In this document: in pieces, positions 1 to 5,508 of the stretch
Position numbering within the stretch: position 1 is the first letter of the stretch
How the letters are laid out: each line of letters opens with the position of its first letter
Source: CAZSIA01 sp045126355
Lineage (GTDB): Bacteria > Bacillota_I > Bacilli_A > Acholeplasmatales > Anaeroplasmataceae
Length of the DNA: 5,527 bases
Assembly (NCBI GenBank): GCA_045126355.1
Contig: JBGVOE010000036.1
Coordinates: forward strand, 1-5,527
Direction: 5' to 3'
The notes under the pieces: generated by a model
The model's database searches: none
What the model was told of the DNA's origin: nothing
The model's input: the letters and a program-made list of their open reading frames with translations, nothing else
Position numbers and translations under genes: made by a program

Positions 1-792
1 ATAATGGGAGGATCTTCAAATTACCCTGGTGCGTTAAGATTAGCTAATTTAGGAGAATGCTCTTTACGCTCTGGATGTGGTGTTAGTAGATTGATTGTAG
101 CAGAAGAAATATATGATCTTATCTTTAATAATGTATTAGAAACTACAGTATTTAAAATACCTAGTAGAAATGGAAAAATGTTCTTTGATGAAGAAACTAT
201 TAAAGAAGCGTTAAAAGGGTTAAAAGTTTTAAGTGTTGGAGTAGGATGGGGAGAGTCTAGCGAATATGAAAAGATTTTACAATACATCTTACTTAATTAT
301 GATATACCAGTAATTATTGACGCAGATGGGTTAAATACTTTAGCAAAAATGGATTTAAATATTTTAAATAATTGTAAAGCCAAAGTGATTCTTACTCCAC
401 ATTTAAAAGAGTTTTCAAGATTAACAAATTATTCAATTGACGAAATATTAGAAAAAACTTTAGAATGCTGTGCAGCCTTTGTTGATGAGTATAATGTTAC
501 TTTACTTTTAAAAGGTCCAACTACAATTGTTATAGATAAAAATGATATATACTTAATAAATACCGGTAATTCTGGAATGGCAACAGCTGGTTCTGGTGAT
601 GTTTTAACTGGAATAATTACCGGTTTAATGGGATATCATTTCGAAGATTTAACAAAGACTGTAGCAGTTAGTGCTTATATAAATGGCTTTGCGGGTGATT
701 TAGCGGCCCAAAAGTATGGAGAAATTGGTATGACATCAGCTGATACCGCTAAAAATATTGCATTAGCTATAAAAACAGTAATTAATATGTAG
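1..792 (+). CDS. nnrD: ADP/ATP-dependent NAD(P)H-hydrate dehydratase, 5'-truncated by window edge
   Basis: Cytoplasmic metabolite-repair enzyme that dehydrates the damaged hydrate form of NAD(P)H (the S epimer) back to NAD(P)H using a nucleotide triphosphate or diphosphate. The reading frame is open from base 1, so the true start lies upstream and the ATG at position 4 is internal. Numbering from that ATG, the ribokinase-like YjeF C-terminal domain runs through the whole product: GGSSNYPGA (2-10), a nucleotide-fold GVGWG (79-83) where GPGxG is usual, DADGLN (106-111), TPH (131-133), LLLKGPTTI (167-175), and GNSGMATAGSGDVLTG (188-203), whose Asp199 matches the catalytic Asp of the GxGD motif. 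AYINGFAGD and GMTSAD close the fold. About 30 residues would be missing for a stand-alone protein, and over 200 if it is fused to an N-terminal epimerase (NnrE) domain; the window cannot decide. It ends in TAG, followed by only a weak hairpin. Confidence 0.93.
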   Translation: MMGGSSNYPGALRLANLGECSLRSGCGVSRLIVAEEIYDLIFNNVLETTVFKIPSRNGKMFFDEETIKEALKGLKVLSVGVGWGESSEYEKILQYILLNYDIPVIIDADGLNTLAKMDLNILNNCKAKVILTPHLKEFSRLTNYSIDEILEKTLECCAAFVDEYNVTLLLKGPTTIVIDKNDIYLINTGNSGMATAGSGDVLTGIITGLMGYHFEDLTKTVAVSAYINGFAGDLAAQKYGEIGMTSADTAKNIALAIKTVINM

Positions 793-817
793 ATAAAATT
801 ACTGATATAAATTTTAG

Positions 818-831
818 TTATACCAGTATAA
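818..831. repeat. 14-bp perfect inverted repeat (TTATAC CA GTATAA)
   Basis: A 6-bp perfect inverted repeat with a 2-base centre lies 25 bases after the dehydratase stop and about 80 bases before the ADH start. It could be a small operator or chance symmetry in AT-rich DNA. It sits upstream of the only plausible ADH -10, so an operator role for ADH would require binding above the -35. No family consensus was recognised. Confidence 0.35.
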
Positions 832-847
832 AAATATCGTATTTTTT
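830..847 (+). terminator. weak AT-only hairpin with T-run after the dehydratase gene
   Basis: AAAAATA (830-836) pairs perfectly with TATTTTT (840-846) around a TCG loop, and the T-run continues to 847. The stem has no G-C pair, so termination would be inefficient. Some read-through from the dehydratase gene into ADH is possible. Confidence 0.3.
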
Positions 848-871
848 CCCGATTTATTTTTATTGTAAAAT
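843..871 (+). promoter_or_regulatory. candidate promoter of the alcohol dehydrogenase gene
   Basis: The best -10 is TAAAAT (866-871, five of six consensus bases). Seventeen bases upstream lies a poor -35, TTTTTC (843-848). Transcription would begin near 878, giving a leader of about 33 bases. The weak -35 makes this tentative; no better promoter was found between the two genes. Confidence 0.35.
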
Positions 872-893
872 ATATACGGATTTAAAAGTAAAT

Positions 894-900
894 AAGGAGG
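894..900 (+). promoter_or_regulatory. strong ribosome binding site of the ADH gene (AAGGAGG)
   Basis: AAGGAGG is fully complementary to the 16S rRNA tail and lies 10 bases before the ATG at 911. It fixes the start codon and fits the codon bias of the gene in suggesting a high translation rate. Confidence 0.85.
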
Positions 901-910
901 AAAATATAAA

Positions 911-2125
911 ATGAGATTTACTTTACCAAGAGATTTATATCATGGAAAAGGTTCTTTAGAAAATTTAAAGAACTTACAAGGTAGCCGCGCTGTAATTTGT
1001 GTTGGTGGCGGTAGTATGAAAAAATTCGGTTTCTTAGACAAAGCAATTGGTTATTTAAAAGAAGCTGGAATGGAAGTATTAGTTATTGATGGTATCGAAC
1101 CAGATCCAAGTGTAGAAACAGTTATGGCTGGTGCAGCAAAAATGCAAGAATTCCAACCTGACTGGATCGTTGCAATGGGTGGAGGTTCTCCAATCGATGC
1201 AGCTAAAGCAATGTGGATTAAATATGAATATCCTGAAACAACATTCGAACAAATGTGTGTAGTATTTGGTTTACCAAAATTACGTACTAAAGCACGTTTC
1301 GTTGCAATCCCATCTACATCAGGTACTGCAACTGAAGTAACTGCTTTCTCAGTTATTACAGACTATTCAAAAGGAATTAAATATCCTTTAGCAGACTTTG
1401 AAATTACACCAGACGTTGCAATTGTTGACCCTGAATTAGCAGAAACTATGCCTAAAAAATTAGTTGCTCATACAGGTATGGACGCTATGACTCATGCAAT
1501 TGAAGCTTATGTTTCAACTTGTAACTGTCAATATACTGACCCACTAGCATTACATGCAATTAAATTAATTTCTGAACAATTAGTTAATTCTTATAATGGA
1601 GATACAGAAGCTCGTGCAACTATGCATAATGCTCAATGTTTAGCTGGTATGGCATTCTCTAATGCTTTATTAGGTATTGTTCACTCAATGGCACATAAAA
1701 CAGGTGCTGCATTTGAATCATATGGTGCACATATTATCCATGGTGCAGCTAACGCAATGTATTTACCTAAAGTAATTCAATTCAATGCTAAAAATGAAGT
1801 AGCTGCAAAACGTTATGCTGAAATTGCTGACTTCATTAAATTAGGTGGAGAAACTACTGAAGAAAAAGTTGCATTATTAGTTAAATACTTAAGAGGATTA
1901 AATGATGCATTAAATATTCCTCAATGTATCGGTCATTATGGTCTAGATTCTTATCCATGTGAAAAAGGTTTCGTTCCTGAAGAAGTATTCTTAGAAAAAT
2001 TACCTGAAATCGCTGCAAATGCTATTTCTGATGCATGTACAGGATCAAATCCACGTATTCCAACTCAAGAAGAAATGGAAAAATTATTCAAATGTGTTTA
2101 CTACGACACAGATGTTAATTTCTAA
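911..2125 (+). CDS. iron-containing (group III) alcohol dehydrogenase, NAD(P)H-dependent
   Basis: Cytoplasmic oxidoreductase interconverting alcohols and aldehydes; in fermenting bacteria this family usually reduces aldehydes to recycle NAD(P)H. The 404 residues are full length. Visible in order: GGGS (32-35), aligned with the GGGS of E. coli YqhD, where FucO has the Asp that disfavours NADP, so NADPH use is plausible; the GGGSPIDAAKA dinucleotide loop (90-100); STSGTATEVT (135-144); and the two family signatures around GMDAMTHAIEAY (189-200) and GIVHSMAHKTGA (255-266). Predicted metal ligands by alignment with FucO are Asp191, His195, His258 and His277. The last lies in HIIHGAAN, and the segment between His262 and His277 is five residues longer than in FucO. 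The gene appears monocistronic, with a strong ribosome binding site before it and a terminator after it. Phenylalanine is TTC in 13 of 17 codons, unlike the neighbouring genes, which suggests high expression. Substrate specificity (butanol, ethanol, propanediol or another) cannot be read from sequence. Confidence 0.95.
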   Translation: MRFTLPRDLYHGKGSLENLKNLQGSRAVICVGGGSMKKFGFLDKAIGYLKEAGMEVLVIDGIEPDPSVETVMAGAAKMQEFQPDWIVAMGGGSPIDAAKAMWIKYEYPETTFEQMCVVFGLPKLRTKARFVAIPSTSGTATEVTAFSVITDYSKGIKYPLADFEITPDVAIVDPELAETMPKKLVAHTGMDAMTHAIEAYVSTCNCQYTDPLALHAIKLISEQLVNSYNGDTEARATMHNAQCLAGMAFSNALLGIVHSMAHKTGAAFESYGAHIIHGAANAMYLPKVIQFNAKNEVAAKRYAEIADFIKLGGETTEEKVALLVKYLRGLNDALNIPQCIGHYGLDSYPCEKGFVPEEVFLEKLPEIAANAISDACTGSNPRIPTQEEMEKLFKCVYYDTDVNF

Positions 2126-2152
2126 TAACTTAAATCATTTTATATAATAAAG

Positions 2153-2182
2153 AAAGCATTAGAGTTATATCTAGTGCTTTTT
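2153..2182 (+). terminator. Rho-independent terminator of the ADH gene
   Basis: AAAGCATTAG (2153-2162) pairs with CTAGTGCTTT (2171-2180) through ten pairs including one T-G wobble, with an 8-base loop. The T-run at 2178-2182 continues as TTATTTT. It lies 28 bases after the ADH stop. Confidence 0.85.
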
Positions 2183-2226
2183 ATTTTGTTGGTTTTAACT
2201 ATTCGATAAAGTGTTTCATAAAATAT

Positions 2227-2246
2227 AAAAAAGGCTTAAATAAGCC
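2227..2246 (-). terminator. hairpin with T-run reading on the minus strand
   Basis: GGCTTA (2233-2238) and TAAGCC (2241-2246) form a perfect 6-bp stem with an AA loop. On the + strand no T-run follows, but six A residues (2227-2232) precede it, so read on the minus strand it is a typical intrinsic terminator. No minus-strand gene is visible to its right. It may stop antisense transcription into ADH, or end a small RNA. Confidence 0.5.
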
Positions 2247-2327
2247 GAAATTAATATTTATTCAATGTGTTTATACATCGTAAAAACGTTTATAAATTGT
2301 TAATTTCTATTGAATATCTTGTTTCTT

Positions 2328-2361
2328 TTTTTTGTGCAAAATTATAAATTTTTTGTGCAAA
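2328..2361. repeat. 13-bp direct repeat, 21-bp period, upstream of the lipoprotein promoter
   Basis: TTTTTTGTGCAAA occurs identically at 2328-2340 and 2349-2361. The core TTTGTGCAAA is itself nearly palindromic (TTTG and CAAA flank the centre). The 21-base period equals two helical turns, so both copies face the same side of the DNA. Their centres lie near -66 and -45 relative to the transcription start predicted near 2400. This is the arrangement expected of an activator or response-regulator site. I do not recognise the regulator. Confidence 0.6.
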
Positions 2362-2365
2362 TAAA

Positions 2366-2393
2366 TTTCTTTTTGTTCTTTAAATGGTATAAT
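2366..2393 (+). promoter_or_regulatory. extended -10 promoter of the lipoprotein gene
   Basis: A perfect TATAAT (2388-2393) is preceded by TGG (2385-2387), giving the TGnTATAAT extended -10. The -35 is poor: TTTCTT (2366-2371) with a 16-base spacer. A strong extended -10, weak -35 and paired upstream repeats fit an activated vegetative promoter. It does not look like a SigI-type promoter. Start near 2400 gives a leader of about 115 bases. Confidence 0.7.
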
Positions 2394-2399
2394 ATTGCT

Positions 2400-2515
2400 T
2401 TAAGTATAACTATGATATAACTTTAAAAAAATTTAAAATTTACCAACAAAAACGATATTTTTAATTGTATATATTATAGAAATACAAAAAAATTAAAATG
2501 AAATAGGGAAAATAT
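2400..2515 (+). other. long AU-rich untranslated leader of the lipoprotein gene
   Basis: About 115 bases lie between the predicted transcription start and the ATG at 2516. TATAACT is repeated at 2405-2411 and 2416-2422, an 11-base period just after the start of transcription. I found no riboswitch fold, leader peptide or convincing G-C stem. The ribosome binding site is modest: AGGGA (2505-2509), six bases before the ATG. Confidence 0.4.
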
Positions 2516-3697
2516 ATGAGAAAAATTTTAACATTAATTATAGTTGCGTGTTTTACATTATTATTAGTTGCATGCAATAGTGAAAACAAAGATGAGGCAA
2601 ATAGCTATGTAAACTTAGAAATCAATCCAGGTGTTGAATTTGTTGTAGATGGAAATGGTAAAGTTGTAGCTGCAAACGGAACAAATGAAGATGGTAAAAC
2701 TTTAATTTTAAATGTATCATTTGAAGGCCTAGATTTAGAAAGTGCTATAGAGGTAGTTTTAGCTGAAGCTGAAGAATCTGGATACTTATTAAGTGCTACA
2801 TATAATAGTGAATTAGTAACACGTGAAATTAAAGTGTCTATTGATTCTGAAACAGTTGATGGTATTACTGATTTAAATAAAAAGGTTTCTGAAACAGTTA
2901 ATAAATTTATTGATGAAAATGATTTAGAAGCTACTTATACACAATTACAAGCAAAAGGTAGAGAACACTTAGAAGCAATTGTTAAAAAGTATAATCCAAT
3001 GTTAACTGATGAAGAAATTAAAGCTTTATCTTATAAAGAATTATTAGAATTAGTTGAATTAGCTACTATTGAAAAAGCTCAAATGGCTAGCGTTGCTTTA
3101 GAAGAATATTATTTAGCGTTTAAAGAAGCTGAATTTAAATTTGCTTATAAACAAGAAGTAGCTGCTAAATTAAATGAATTAAATCCAATTATTGCAGCTG
3201 GTTATAATGCAATTTTAAAAGAAATTAAAGCTTCTGTTGATCGTTTAAATGAACTTGAATACAACATCTATGTATCTGAAGATTCTAATTATTTAAAATT
3301 ATTAAATCAATTAAACGGATATAAAGATGAAGTAATTAAATTAAATGCTCAATTAGCTGTTAATGAAAATGTTACTGAAATAAATGCTGAAATTAAAGTT
3401 AAAAAAGAATTAATTGAAAAAATCACAAAAGATATCGAAACTGTAATGAATACTTTTAAAACAACTATTGAAGTTGTTAGAAATCAATTAAATAGTTTCT
3501 ATGATTCTTTAACAGGATTAGAAGAAAAAATTACTAATCTTAACTTTGAAGAAATCTTAACTAATGTTGAAGTAAAAGTTAATAATGCTAAAGACGGATT
3601 ATGTGAATCATTTGAAAGTGCTCATGCTGATGAAATTGCTAGTATCAACGCAAGAATCGCTGCTAGAAAAGAAGCGTTAGAAGGAAAAACTGAATAA
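2516..3697 (+). CDS. lipoprotein with RsgI-like middle domain and long helical C-terminal region
   Basis: Function unknown. The signal peptide has basic MRK, a hydrophobic core and the lipobox LVAC, with lipidated Cys20, so the mature protein should sit on the outer face of the cytoplasmic membrane. Residues about 30-110 resemble the extracytoplasmic middle domain of RsgI anti-sigma factors: YVNLEINPGVEF (31-42), then DGNGKVVAANGTNEDGK, a helix LESAIEVVLAEAEESGYL (74-91) and a final strand REIKVSI. The Asn37-Pro38 bond corresponds to the autoproteolysis site reported in RsgI. Residues 115-393 are charged, mostly helical and coiled-coil-like, rich in Glu, Lys, Asn and Leu. The protein has no Trp, three Cys (12, 20, 363) and only three Pro, each preceded by Asn. 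There is no cytoplasmic RsgI N-terminal domain, no internal membrane helix, and no sigI gene in the window. It is monocistronic, with its own promoter and terminator. The RsgI link is by motif recall, not search. Confidence 0.85.
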   Translation: MRKILTLIIVACFTLLLVACNSENKDEANSYVNLEINPGVEFVVDGNGKVVAANGTNEDGKTLILNVSFEGLDLESAIEVVLAEAEESGYLLSATYNSELVTREIKVSIDSETVDGITDLNKKVSETVNKFIDENDLEATYTQLQAKGREHLEAIVKKYNPMLTDEEIKALSYKELLELVELATIEKAQMASVALEEYYLAFKEAEFKFAYKQEVAAKLNELNPIIAAGYNAILKEIKASVDRLNELEYNIYVSEDSNYLKLLNQLNGYKDEVIKLNAQLAVNENVTEINAEIKVKKELIEKITKDIETVMNTFKTTIEVVRNQLNSFYDSLTGLEEKITNLNFEEILTNVEVKVNNAKDGLCESFESAHADEIASINARIAARKEALEGKTE

Positions 3698-3717
3698 TAT
3701 TTAATAAGTAGATTAAG

Positions 3718-3747
3718 CCACTCAAAAATTTTTTGGGTGGTTTTTTT
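3718..3747 (+). terminator. Rho-independent terminator of the lipoprotein gene
   Basis: CCACTCAAAAA (3718-3728) pairs with TTTTTGGGTGG (3730-3740) with one T-G wobble, leaving a very short loop in the A/T part, and is followed by seven T (3741-3747). It lies 20 bases after the stop codon and separates the gene from the tRNA. Confidence 0.88.
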
Positions 3748-3762
3748 ATTTTTTTCTTGTAT

Positions 3763-3788
3763 TATAATTATTTTCGTGATATTATAAT
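3763..3788 (+). promoter_or_regulatory. candidate promoter of the tRNA-Ala gene (two TATAAT boxes)
   Basis: Perfect TATAAT hexamers occur at 3763-3768 and 3783-3788, 20 bases apart. The second is best placed: transcription would begin near 3795, about nine bases before the mature tRNA. Neither has a good -35 at 16-18 bases; TTGTAT (3757-3762) is 20 bases from the second box. Confidence 0.5.
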
Positions 3789-3803
3789 CTTGCTAATAAA
3801 ATT

Positions 3804-3879
3804 GGGGCCTTAGCTCAGCTGGGAGAGCGCCTGTTTTGCACGCAGGAGGTCAGCGGTTCGATCCCGCTAGGCTCCACCA
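3804..3879 (+). tRNA. tRNA-Ala, anticodon UGC
   Basis: A complete 76-base cloverleaf. The acceptor stem GGGGCCT (3804-3810) pairs with AGGCTCC (3869-3875), including the G3-U70 wobble that marks alanine tRNAs. The D stem is GCTC/GAGC (3813-3816, 3825-3828). The anticodon stem CCTGT/GCAGG encloses TGC at 3837-3839. The T arm is AGCGG-TTCGATC-CCGCT (3852-3868). Discriminator A3876 and an encoded CCA (3877-3879) follow. UGC reads GCA and GCN-type alanine codons, which dominate in these genes. It stands alone, with its own terminator. Confidence 0.97.
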
Positions 3880-3890
3880 AATAGAATTTT

Positions 3891-3920
3891 AAAGATTGAT
3901 GTAATAGTCAGTCTTTTTTT
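3891..3920 (+). terminator. Rho-independent terminator of the tRNA-Ala gene
   Basis: AAAGATTGA (3891-3899) pairs with TCAGTCTTT (3908-3916) with one T-G wobble and an 8-base loop. The T-run spans 3914-3920. It lies 11 bases after the tRNA CCA. Confidence 0.85.
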
Positions 3921-3953
3921 ATTTTCTTCTAAGATAGTTCTTGTTTATCTACA

Positions 3954-3982
3954 TTGATTATAAGTATTAAAAAAAGTATAAT
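3954..3982 (+). promoter_or_regulatory. sigma-A-type promoter of the DUF1349-methyltransferase operon
   Basis: TTGATT (3954-3959) and a perfect TATAAT (3977-3982) are separated by exactly 17 bases. Transcription should start near 3989, giving a leader of about 38 bases. This is the best-formed -35/-10 pair in the window and shows the downstream genes are not read from the tRNA promoter. Confidence 0.78.
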
Positions 3983-4016
3983 AGACATATAAAATAGTAA
4001 TATAAAATACTGATTT

Positions 4017-4021
4017 GGAGG
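4017..4021 (+). promoter_or_regulatory. ribosome binding site that fixes the DUF1349 start
   Basis: GGAGG lies five bases before ATG at 4027. An in-frame TTG at 4015 overlaps this site, so it cannot be the real start: the four codons before the ATG are the ribosome binding site and its spacer. Confidence 0.85.
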
Positions 4022-4026
4022 AATTT

Positions 4027-4638
4027 ATGATATTTGATGTCAAAAACTTAAAATGGATTAGAGAACCAAATAATTATAATATTAGTGAAGAAAAGATAGA
4101 AATTATTACAGAACCACATACAGATTTATGGCAAAGAACTTATTACCATTTTAGAAATGACAATGCTCCTCTTTTACAAATGGAAACTAGCGATAAATAT
4201 TTTTCTTTCGTAGTTAAGACTACTTTTGAAAGCAAAAATCGTTTTGACCAATGTGGCATTGTGATGTATCTTGATAGTGAAAATTGGTTAAAAGCTTCAA
4301 TTGAATATGAAAATGATAAATTCCAACATTTAGGAAGTGTTTTAACTAACAATGGATATTCTGATTGGGCAACAACAGAAATACCTGCTTCTATAAAATC
4401 AATGTGGTATCGATTAAGTAGAAGATGTGATGATTTTTGTATAGAATGTTCATCTGATGGTATTAACTTCAAACAAATGCGTGTATGTCATATGTTTAAT
4501 GTTAAAGAAACTATTAAATTTGGCATTTACGCATGTAGTCCTGAAGATTCATCATTTAAAGCAATATTTACGAACATGTTAATTACAGAATGTAAATGGC
4601 AAGCACATAACGGTCAACAACCTGATACTGATTGTTAA
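4027..4638 (+). CDS. DUF1349 family protein (concanavalin A-like fold), function unknown
   Basis: A 203-residue protein without signal peptide or membrane segment, so probably cytoplasmic. It matches the DUF1349 family, predicted to fold as a concanavalin A-like beta sandwich; the yeast relative Ree1 has been linked to enolase regulation, but no bacterial activity is established. Family features are WIREPNNYNI near the N-terminus (10-19), ITEPHTDLWQRTYYHF (27-42), and the hallmark stretch from DQCGIVM (74-80) through NWLKASIEYEND (86-97) to SVLTNNGYSDWA (104-115). The length is typical for a single-domain member. The conserved Trp and Asp residues would line the concave face, where other members of the fold bind sugars; binding here is inference. 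The C-terminal tail (QAHNGQQPDTDC) is polar. The methyltransferase gene follows after 29 bases with no terminator, so the two are probably co-transcribed from the promoter at 3954-3982. Confidence 0.88.
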   Translation: MIFDVKNLKWIREPNNYNISEEKIEIITEPHTDLWQRTYYHFRNDNAPLLQMETSDKYFSFVVKTTFESKNRFDQCGIVMYLDSENWLKASIEYENDKFQHLGSVLTNNGYSDWATTEIPASIKSMWYRLSRRCDDFCIECSSDGINFKQMRVCHMFNVKETIKFGIYACSPEDSSFKAIFTNMLITECKWQAHNGQQPDTDC

Positions 4639-4667
4639 ATTGGAATTAAGCGAGGTGTTTAATTTAT

Positions 4668-5459
4668 ATGGATGGTGTTAATAAAACATTATATATTCCT
4701 TTGTATGGTAAATCCTATGTTAGTAAAAAAGGAATTATTTTAAAAGATAAAAAAGCTGAAGAAATATGGGAAAAAGAACAGTTCAAACTAAAAGGTAAAT
4801 CAAAGTCTAAATGGTTATCTTATTATATGGGGATTCGTGCATCAGTTTTTGATGAATGGTTGGAAGAACAAATCACAAAATATCCTGAAGCTGTTGTAAT
4901 TCATATTGGATGTGGAATGGATAGTAGAGTTATAAGAGTAGGGACAAATAATCATTATTGGTTTGATGTTGATTTTCCTGAAGTGATTACTGAAAGAAGA
5001 AAATATTATAACGAAGATGAATACTACAAAATGATTAATGGAGATGCTAGAGAATCTGATTGGTTAACTAAAATTTCATATAATAAACACGCTATTGTTG
5101 TATTAGAAGGCATAAGTATGTATTTAACAAATTTAGAGTTAAAAAAACTGATATCAAATATAGGTAATCATTTTGAAACTGTGAATTTATTAATGGATTG
5201 TTATTCTTTATTTGCTGCAAAAATGTCAAAATATAAAAATCCAGTAAATGATGTTGGAGTTACACAAGTTTTTGGAATTGATAATCCTGAATTAGTAGTT
5301 GATAGTAATGTTTTATTCAAAAAAGAACATGAAATGATACCAGCTAAATGTATAGAAGAGTTAGATGGTTTAGAAAAATTTATTTTTAGAAAATTATATG
5401 CTGGAAATTTATCAAAAAAATTATATAAATTATATGAATTTGAAAAATCACTAAATTAG
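4668..5459 (+). CDS. LCM/TcmP-type SAM-dependent O-methyltransferase
   Basis: Predicted cytoplasmic class I methyltransferase of the leucine carboxyl methyltransferase-like family (PF04072/COG3315), whose characterised members O-methylate carboxyl groups or polyketides such as tetracenomycin. Features over 263 residues: an N-terminal cap with IPLYGKSYVSKKG (10-22) and LKDKKAEEIW (25-34); SAM-binding motif I, VIHIGCGMDSR (77-87); the acidic pair in WFDVDFPEVI (98-107), expected to hold the ribose; GDARESDW (125-132), which should contact the adenine; and VLEGISMYL (145-153), the family's EGxxMYL motif. The start ATG has GAGGTG (4652-4657) ten bases upstream. It follows the DUF1349 gene by 29 bases and precedes another gene by 49 bases without a terminator, so it is the middle gene of a probable operon. 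The natural substrate is unknown; no polyketide or peptide biosynthesis gene is seen nearby. Confidence 0.9.
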   Translation: MDGVNKTLYIPLYGKSYVSKKGIILKDKKAEEIWEKEQFKLKGKSKSKWLSYYMGIRASVFDEWLEEQITKYPEAVVIHIGCGMDSRVIRVGTNNHYWFDVDFPEVITERRKYYNEDEYYKMINGDARESDWLTKISYNKHAIVVLEGISMYLTNLELKKLISNIGNHFETVNLLMDCYSLFAAKMSKYKNPVNDVGVTQVFGIDNPELVVDSNVLFKKEHEMIPAKCIEELDGLEKFIFRKLYAGNLSKKLYKLYEFEKSLN

Positions 5460-5494
5460 AATTTGACGGCCACTTTTAAGGTGATTAACAAATT

Positions 5495-5500
5495 AGGAGG
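5495..5500 (+). promoter_or_regulatory. strong ribosome binding site of the downstream partial gene
   Basis: AGGAGG followed by GG lies eight bases before ATG at 5509. Its near-perfect match is the main evidence that a gene starts there. Confidence 0.8.
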
Positions 5501-5508
5501 GGATCTTT

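Noticed and set aside
21..287. Minus-strand open frame of 88 codons
   Set aside because: It lies wholly inside the dehydratase gene, whose family motifs are clear, and has no ribosome binding site or recognisable protein.
863..880. Possible Rex redox-repressor site upstream of ADH
   Set aside because: The left half TTGTAAA is similar to a Rex half-site, but the right half (ATACGGA) does not mirror it; too few symmetric matches.
2328..2361. CRISPR-like repeats
   Set aside because: Only two short copies with an 8-base gap upstream of a promoter; repeat and spacer lengths do not fit an array.
2366..2393. SigI-type promoter in front of the RsgI-like lipoprotein gene
   Set aside because: The sequence has a perfect TATAAT with extended TG and no C-rich -35 as expected for SigI promoters; it reads as a vegetative promoter.
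2400..2515. Riboswitch in the long leader of the lipoprotein gene
   Set aside because: The stretch is almost pure A/T, with no stable stems, conserved aptamer motifs or terminator/antiterminator pair.
3804..3879. tRNA-Ala as an integration site of a mobile element
   Set aside because: No direct repeat of the tRNA 3' end, integrase or excisionase is visible downstream within the window.
4143..4472. Minus-strand open frame of 109 codons
   Set aside because: It is antisense to the DUF1349 hallmark region and shows no family features; it is a shadow of the real gene.
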